NCBI GenBank assembly: GCA_017519965.1
Contig: JAFWRK010000038.1
Location: 1-27,785, forward strand
Reading direction: 5' to 3'
DNA length: 27,785 bases
Origin: Bacilli bacterium
GTDB lineage: Bacteria; Bacillota_I; Bacilli_A; RF39; UBA660
The notes under the pieces were generated by a model. It was not told the DNA's origin. It worked only from the letters and a program-made list of their open reading frames with translations, and made no database searches. The position numbers and the translations under genes were made by a program. Shown here in pieces: positions 23,661 through 27,785 of this stretch. The first letter of the stretch is position 1. Each line of letters begins with the position of its first letter.

Positions 23661-25676
23661 ATATTCACATTCAGAACATTTAACTTTTCCATCTTTATTT
23701 TCTAATAAAAGCTTATTACATTCTGGACATAATTCTCCAGTAGGTTTATCCCAATAAGCTGTTTTACATTTAGGAAAGTTAGAACATCCATAGAATAGTT
23801 TTCCTTTACGTGATCTTTTTTCAACAATCTTACCTTTACAATTAGGACAATCACATATTTCAACTACTTCTTTTTCTTCTTTCTTTATGTACTTACAAGT
23901 TGGATAATTACTGCAAGCTACAAATTCTCCAAATTTACCTTTACGTTTAACTAAAGGACTTCCACATTCAGGACAAACTTCCCCAGTCTCTTCAGGAGCT
24001 TTCTTCTCCATATCAGTAAAAGCATCTTTAACTCTAGGCTCAAATAATTTATAAAACTTATCCAATACATCATTCCAAACAAGTTTACCATCAGCAATTA
24101 AATCTAATTCTTCTTCCATATCTCTAGTATATTCCACATTTATCAAGTCACTAAAGAATTCTTGAAGCTTTTTAGTAGTCTCAAAACCAATTTCAGTAGG
24201 TACAAACTTTTTATCCTCCATAGTAACATATCCACGATCTCTAATTGTATCCATAATAGTAGCATATGTAGAAGGTCTACCTATACCCAATTCTTCTAAT
24301 TCTTTAATTAATTTAGCTTCACTATATCTAGCTGGAGGTTTAGTATAATGTTGTTCAGGGTTTAAACCAATTGAAATAGCTTCTTCCTTTTCTCCAACTT
24401 TAGGAAGAATCTTATCTTCACTAGATTCATAATCAATATATATTTTTAAATATCCATCAAATAACATTTCTTGACCTGTTGCCTTAAACTTATAATCATT
24501 ATTATCTAAAATAATTGTAGTTTGATTAACTTTAGCATCAGCCATAAGACTAGCTAATGTACGTTTAAATATTAATGAATATAATTTAAATTCATCACTT
24601 GTTAAATGTTTTTTAATCTTTAGAGGATCTCTCTTAACACTTGTAGGTCTAATAGCTTCATGAGCATCTTGAACATTTTCAGTCTTTTTACTAGTCTTAA
24701 CAAAACCTAAATACTCTTTACCATATTTCTCTTCAATATATTTCATCGCTGGTTTTACAAAATCATCACTAAGTCTTACAGAATCAGTTCTCATATAAGT
24801 AATTAAACCAACTGTCTCATCATCTAAATCAATACCTTCATATAGTTTTTGTGCAATACTCATAGTTTTTTTAGCACTAAAACCTAATTTAGTAGATGCT
24901 TCTTGTTGAAGTGTTGAAGTAATAAAAGGCATTTTACTCTTACGAGCTTTCTCTTTTGCTTCGACACTTTCAACTACATACTTTTCACCTAATCTATCTA
25001 AAACAACATCAACTTCATCTTTAGAATGAAGTTCAATTTCATCATCTTTATATTTAAATAAAACAGCTTCATATTCTGGAAATTGAGCAGTAATGGTCCA
25101 ATATTCTTCAGGAGTAAATTTATTAATCTCATCTTCTCTATCAACAATAAGTTTTAAAGCAACACTTTGTACACGACCAGCACTTTTAGCACCAATCTTA
25201 CTCTGTAATAATTTTGATAGTCTAAATCCAATAATACGATCTAATATTCTACGAGTTTCTTGAGATTTAACTAAATTATCATCAATAACTGTAGGATTAT
25301 TTATAGCTTCAACTACTTTATCATGAGTAATTTCATTAAATAAAACACGTTTATAATTTTTATCTTTAATACCTAATGTATCTTTTAGATGCCATGCGAT
25401 AGCCTCTCCTTCACGATCAGGGTCGCTTGCTAGATAAACAAGTTCACTATCCTTAACATCTTTCTTTAATTCTTTAATTACTCCACTCTTACCCTTAATA
25501 GGTATATAGTTAGGCTTAAAACCATTTTCTATGTCAACACCCAAACCATAAGTACCAGTAGTTGCTAAATCACGAATATGTCCCTTAGAGGATACTACTT
25601 TATAATCATTACCTAAGTATTTACCTATAGTTTTACTTTTACTTGGACTTTCTACAATAACCAAATATTTATGCAT
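23652..25676 (-). CDS. topA: DNA topoisomerase I
   Basis: A type IA topoisomerase relaxing negative supercoils (674 aa). I chose the ATG at 25674-25676, with AAAGGG 9 bases upstream; the in-frame TTG earlier lies before that SD. The TOPRIM domain has YLVIVESPSKSKTIGKYL and DPDREGE (85-91). The active-site Tyr is in GLITYMRTDSVRLSD (near residue 295). Three C-terminal four-Cys zinc ribbons follow: CPECGSPLVKRKG...CSNYPTC, CDCPNCKGK...CSNFPKC and CPECNKLL...CSEC. Length and layout are normal for Firmicutes. Confidence 0.97.
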   Translation of the reverse strand: MHKYLVIVESPSKSKTIGKYLGNDYKVVSSKGHIRDLATTGTYGLGVDIENGFKPNYIPIKGKSGVIKELKKDVKDSELVYLASDPDREGEAIAWHLKDTLGIKDKNYKRVLFNEITHDKVVEAINNPTVIDDNLVKSQETRRILDRIIGFRLSKLLQSKIGAKSAGRVQSVALKLIVDREDEINKFTPEEYWTITAQFPEYEAVLFKYKDDEIELHSKDEVDVVLDRLGEKYVVESVEAKEKARKSKMPFITSTLQQEASTKLGFSAKKTMSIAQKLYEGIDLDDETVGLITYMRTDSVRLSDDFVKPAMKYIEEKYGKEYLGFVKTSKKTENVQDAHEAIRPTSVKRDPLKIKKHLTSDEFKLYSLIFKRTLASLMADAKVNQTTIILDNNDYKFKATGQEMLFDGYLKIYIDYESSEDKILPKVGEKEEAISIGLNPEQHYTKPPARYSEAKLIKELEELGIGRPSTYATIMDTIRDRGYVTMEDKKFVPTEIGFETTKKLQEFFSDLINVEYTRDMEEELDLIADGKLVWNDVLDKFYKLFEPRVKDAFTDMEKKAPEETGEVCPECGSPLVKRKGKFGEFVACSNYPTCKYIKKEEKEVVEICDCPNCKGKIVEKRSRKGKLFYGCSNFPKCKTAYWDKPTGELCPECNKLLLENKDGKVKCSECEYEK

Positions 25677-25701
25677 TAAATCAATCCCTTTCAATGAAAA
25701 A

Positions 25702-25730
25702 TTTATACATGCAAATTAACTCTTTGTCAA
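25702..25730 (-). promoter_or_regulatory. topA promoter
   Basis: On the minus strand consensus TTGACA (25725-25730), 17 bases, TATAAA (25702-25707). This is among the best sigma-A-type promoters here. Confidence 0.8.
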
Positions 25731-25766
25731 GTATCTATTATTATATTATTCTGTTAATTTACATTT

Positions 25767-26411
25767 TCAAAATAATTTTTCTTGTTTTATTAAAAAATCT
25801 GCTACTGGTCCATAACTTCTTCTATGTTCATCTAAAACACCATACTTTTCAATAGCTTCTAAATGCTTCTTAGTTGGATAACCTTTATTATTTTTAAAAT
25901 CATACATAGGATACTTTTTATCTAATTCAACTAACATTCTATCTCTAGTTACTTTTGCTAATACAGAAGCAGCACTAATAGTAATGCTCTTTAAATCACC
26001 CTTAATAATAGATGTAGTAGGAATATCTAAATCAAGTGGCATAGCATCTATTAAAATATGTTCAGGTTTAACACTCATATTATTAATAGCTTCCTTCATA
26101 GCTAATTTAGTAGCTTCATAAATATTCACTTCATCTATTTTTTTCTCAGATATAATACCAATTCCATAAGAAATAGCTTGTTTTTTTATCTCATCAAAAA
26201 AATAATCTCTTTTCTTCTCACTTAATTTTTTAGAATCAGTTAAACCATCTAAATTAAAGTCTAAAGGTAAAATACAACAAGCTGCTACTACAGGCCCTAC
26301 TAAAGGACCACGTCCTACTTCATCAACACCAGCTATTAATGTAATACCTTTATCTCTTAATTCTCTTTCATATTTATAATTATCAATACTTTCTATTTCT
26401 TTTTTTGTCAT
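25767..26411 (-). CDS. rnhB: Ribonuclease HII
   Basis: Cleaves RNA in RNA-DNA hybrids and starts removal of misincorporated ribonucleotides. Metal-binding residues are visible: Asp30-Glu31 in GVDEVGRGPLVGP, Asp122 in ILIDAMP, Asp157 in AKVTRDRML. The family motif SAASVLAKV is present. At 214 aa it is a compact form. SD AAGGTGA. It lies between rbgA and topA as in Bacilli. It ends in TGA and has no obvious terminator, so it may read into topA. Confidence 0.97.
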   Translation of the reverse strand: MTKKEIESIDNYKYERELRDKGITLIAGVDEVGRGPLVGPVVAACCILPLDFNLDGLTDSKKLSEKKRDYFFDEIKKQAISYGIGIISEKKIDEVNIYEATKLAMKEAINNMSVKPEHILIDAMPLDLDIPTTSIIKGDLKSITISAASVLAKVTRDRMLVELDKKYPMYDFKNNKGYPTKKHLEAIEKYGVLDEHRRSYGPVADFLIKQEKLF

Positions 26412-26433
26412 AATTTCACCTTACCACAAAGAA

Positions 26434-26462
26434 AATATATATTAATTTTTTAAAAAAGTCAA
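26434..26462 (-). promoter_or_regulatory. rnhB promoter
   Basis: On the minus strand TTGACT (26457-26462), 17 bases, TATATT (26434-26439). The -35 overlaps the end of the rbgA terminator T-tract. Confidence 0.65.
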
Positions 26463-26491
26463 AAAGAAAAATTCTATATAAATAGAATTTT
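26461..26491 (-). terminator. rbgA terminator
   Basis: Stem AAAATTCTAT/ATAGAATTTT (26467-26476 with 26482-26491) then a T-rich tail on the minus strand. It starts within the rbgA TAA (26490-26492). Confidence 0.75.
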
Positions 26492-27347
26492 ATTTTAATC
26501 TGTCAAAAGTAACTTTTCCTATATAACCATTCTTTAAATCATTAACAATTATATTAGATACTTTTTCATAATCAGCAACTCCACCTCTAGTAAGAGCTCC
26601 TCTTTTCTTAGCTATAGTATCATATACTTCTATATAATCTTCATCTATATCAGTAACTCCATATCTTTCTTCTAGAAGTTTAGGATATAACTCATGTAAT
26701 TTATTAATTATAAATATAGCAATAGCATCTATATTTAGTATATCTTCTTTAATAGATGAAAAGCTGGCTAAAATATGTGCTTGTTCTTGATCTTCAAACT
26801 TAGGCCATAGTATTCCAGGAGAATCTAATAACTCTAAGTCTTTATTAATTCTTATCCAGCTTAGAGTTTTAGTAAATCCAGGAGTATTAGCAACACCTAC
26901 ACTTTTTTTACCAACTAATCTATTAATTAATGTAGATTTACCTGCATTAGGTACTCCAACTATTAAAACTCTACCATTTCTTTCTTTAAGACCTTTATCA
27001 AGTCTTTTTTTATTTTCTTCTTTCATAATTGACTCAGTAACATTTAATAGATTATTCATATTAGAATTATTCATTAAATCTACAGGAACTACTTTATAAC
27101 CAATAGATTCATAATACTTTATAATCTTATCAGTTTCTTCTTTATCACATAAATCATATTTAGTCATAACCAATATTCTAGGTTTATCTTTAATTAAATC
27201 ATCAATATCAGCTATCTTACTAGATAAAGGCATTCTAGCATCAACTACTTCATAAACAATATCTATAAGATTTAATTGTTCACTAATTTGTCTCTTAGTC
27301 TTAGCCATATGACCAGGATACCATTGAATTATTTTATTTTCATTCAT
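26490..27347 (-). CDS. rbgA: Ribosome biogenesis GTPase RbgA (YlqF)
   Basis: A circularly permuted GTPase needed for late 50S subunit assembly (285 aa). The start is the ATG at 27345-27347, 9 bases after AAGGAG; an upstream in-frame ATG lies across the promoter and a terminator. The order G4-G5-G1-G2-G3 is seen: TKYD (62-65, in place of the usual NKxD), G1 GVPNAGKST (131-139), TPGFTK (155-160), DSPG (175-178). The N-terminal WYPGHMAK carries the conserved His. The C-terminal RNA-binding domain is complete. Confidence 0.96.
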   Translation of the reverse strand: MNENKIIQWYPGHMAKTKRQISEQLNLIDIVYEVVDARMPLSSKIADIDDLIKDKPRILVMTKYDLCDKEETDKIIKYYESIGYKVVPVDLMNNSNMNNLLNVTESIMKEENKKRLDKGLKERNGRVLIVGVPNAGKSTLINRLVGKKSVGVANTPGFTKTLSWIRINKDLELLDSPGILWPKFEDQEQAHILASFSSIKEDILNIDAIAIFIINKLHELYPKLLEERYGVTDIDEDYIEVYDTIAKKRGALTRGGVADYEKVSNIIVNDLKNGYIGKVTFDRLK

Positions 27348-27377
27348 TTGGATCAACTCCTTTTTAAAATCATTAAG

Positions 27378-27386
27378 ATTATAGCA
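27378..27386 (-). promoter_or_regulatory. rbgA promoter
   Basis: A perfect extended -10, TGCTATAAT, on the minus strand, 30 bases before the start codon and directly after a terminator T-tract. Confidence 0.7.
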
Positions 27387-27387
27387 T

Positions 27388-27416
27388 AAAAAAGGCAGAT
27401 TTTGTACTAATCTGTC
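27388..27416 (-). terminator. Terminator upstream of rbgA
   Basis: Stem CAGATT/AATCTG with flanking G-C pair and one mismatch (27394-27401 with 27409-27416), loop about 7 bases, then six T on the minus strand. A second terminator lies 110 bases upstream, so a short transcript may end here. Confidence 0.7.
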
Positions 27417-27430
27417 TAAATTTATATTAT

Positions 27431-27520
27431 TTATATAGTGTTGCAAATAGTATTATTACTATTATTAATAAAGGTTACCTGGACATATGGCAAATCGTAA
27501 TATCTTAATCTTCCGAGCAT
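27431..27520 (-). CDS. Possible 29-residue small ORF between two terminators
   Basis: An ATG at 27518-27520 opens 29 codons (MLGRLRYYDLPYVQVTFINN start) ending in TAA at 27431-27433. Its only SD candidate (GGAG, 8 bases upstream) is part of the preceding terminator stem. It has its own terminator downstream. No family is recognised; it may instead be part of a small RNA or a gene remnant. Confidence 0.25.
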   Translation of the reverse strand: MLGRLRYYDLPYVQVTFINNSNNTICNTI

Positions 27521-27521
27521 T

Positions 27522-27545
27522 TTAAAAGCTCCAAAACTGGAGCTT
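27522..27545 (-). terminator. Terminator of the 27551 gene
   Basis: Stem AAGCTCCA/TGGAGCTT with a 4-base loop (27526-27545), followed on the minus strand by TTTT or a T-rich end. Five bases after the stop codon. Confidence 0.8.
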
Positions 27546-27550
27546 ATTTG

Positions 27551-27785
27551 TTATTCTGTTGGTTCTTTTGTTAAGTTAACATTAATGAAATATGCTAGTT
27601 TACCTTTATAAGTAAATAGGATATCATATTTACCTTCTGGATAATCCATATTAACGTATCCTTCACCAACATATTTATAATTGTCAGCTTCTGGTGTTTT
27701 ATAATCTAAAACAAATCCACCATTATCATTTGCTAATTCTTCTAATTTAGATAATGACATTTTTTCTAGTTCCTCTACTGTCTTA
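27551..27785 (-). CDS. C-terminal part of an unknown protein, cut by window edge
   Basis: The frame is open from the window edge to TAA at 27551-27553 (about 77 residues visible). An internal ATG at 27758-27760 with GAGG 11 bases upstream could also be the start of a 69-residue protein, but the frame continues without a stop above it (KTVEELEKM). The visible part has a short charged helix, then an aromatic, beta-rich stretch (NYKYVGEGYVNMDYPEGKYD and KLAYFINVNLTKE). No family is recognised. Confidence 0.6.
   Translation of the reverse strand, partial: KTVEELEKMSLSKLEELANDNGGFVLDYKTPEADNYKYVGEGYVNMDYPEGKYDILFTYKGKLAYFINVNLTKEPTE

Noticed and set aside
27348..27446. N-terminal extension of RbgA by 33 residues
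   Set aside because: It would cross the rbgA promoter and an upstream terminator; the chosen ATG has a good SD and gives the family's usual length.

Overview
The window is very AT-rich chromosomal DNA from a Gram-positive-type bacterium of the low-GC Firmicutes/Bacilli. Most genes have an AGGTGAT- or GGAGG-type Shine-Dalgarno sequence (SD), intrinsic terminators are frequent, and many promoters have an extended -10 (TGnTATAAT). TGA is used as a stop (lexA, the alpha/beta hydrolase, the gene at 8539, relA, rnhB) and tryptophan is TGG, so this is not a code-4 mycoplasma. I infer an uncultured, streamlined, probably host-associated Bacilli lineage (RF39-like), not a named species.

Layout. 1-1140: a minus-strand cluster of small, fast-evolving proteins, several membrane-bound, including a frameshifted gene remnant. 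1196-4555: polA (-) and lexA (+) diverge; an SOS-box-like operator sits on the lexA -35. 4576-7444: minus-strand genes for an orphan HopA1-like protein, tcdA and an unknown protein coupled to tcdA. 7499-7680: a structured non-coding RNA with its own strong promoter and terminator. 7766-9210: an alpha/beta hydrolase (+) and a membrane-anchored TasA/camelysin-like protein (-) share one stop-codon palindrome. 9296-12251: a hisS-aspS operon behind a T-box leader. 12254-15349: a 917-residue pilin-like protein with Ig-like repeats and a small membrane partner. 15416-21358: secDF-relA-dtd-AI-2E transporter operon. 21500-23570: XerC-like recombinase overlapped by a 395-residue unknown protein with a beta-clamp-binding-like motif. 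23652-27347: topA, rnhB, rbgA. 27431-27785: a possible small ORF and the 3' end of another gene.

From memory of Bacillus subtilis, the core genes follow two of its conserved blocks: tcdA-aspS-hisS-dtd-relA-secDF, and rbgA-rnhB-topA-xerC. The genes between them (hydrolase, TasA-like, giant pilin, AI-2E transporter, clamp-motif protein) look like lineage-specific insertions.

The best leads are: the T-box in front of hisS, whose specifier (GAC) and antiterminator bulge (UGGC) both fit tRNA-Asp rather than tRNA-His; a Cys/His-rich tail on HisRS; an archaeal-type AspRS at the normal aspS locus; the orphan structured RNA; the giant repeat pilin; and the two orphan proteins (HopA1-like and clamp-motif). 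Stop codons also lie repeatedly inside intrinsic-terminator hairpins.
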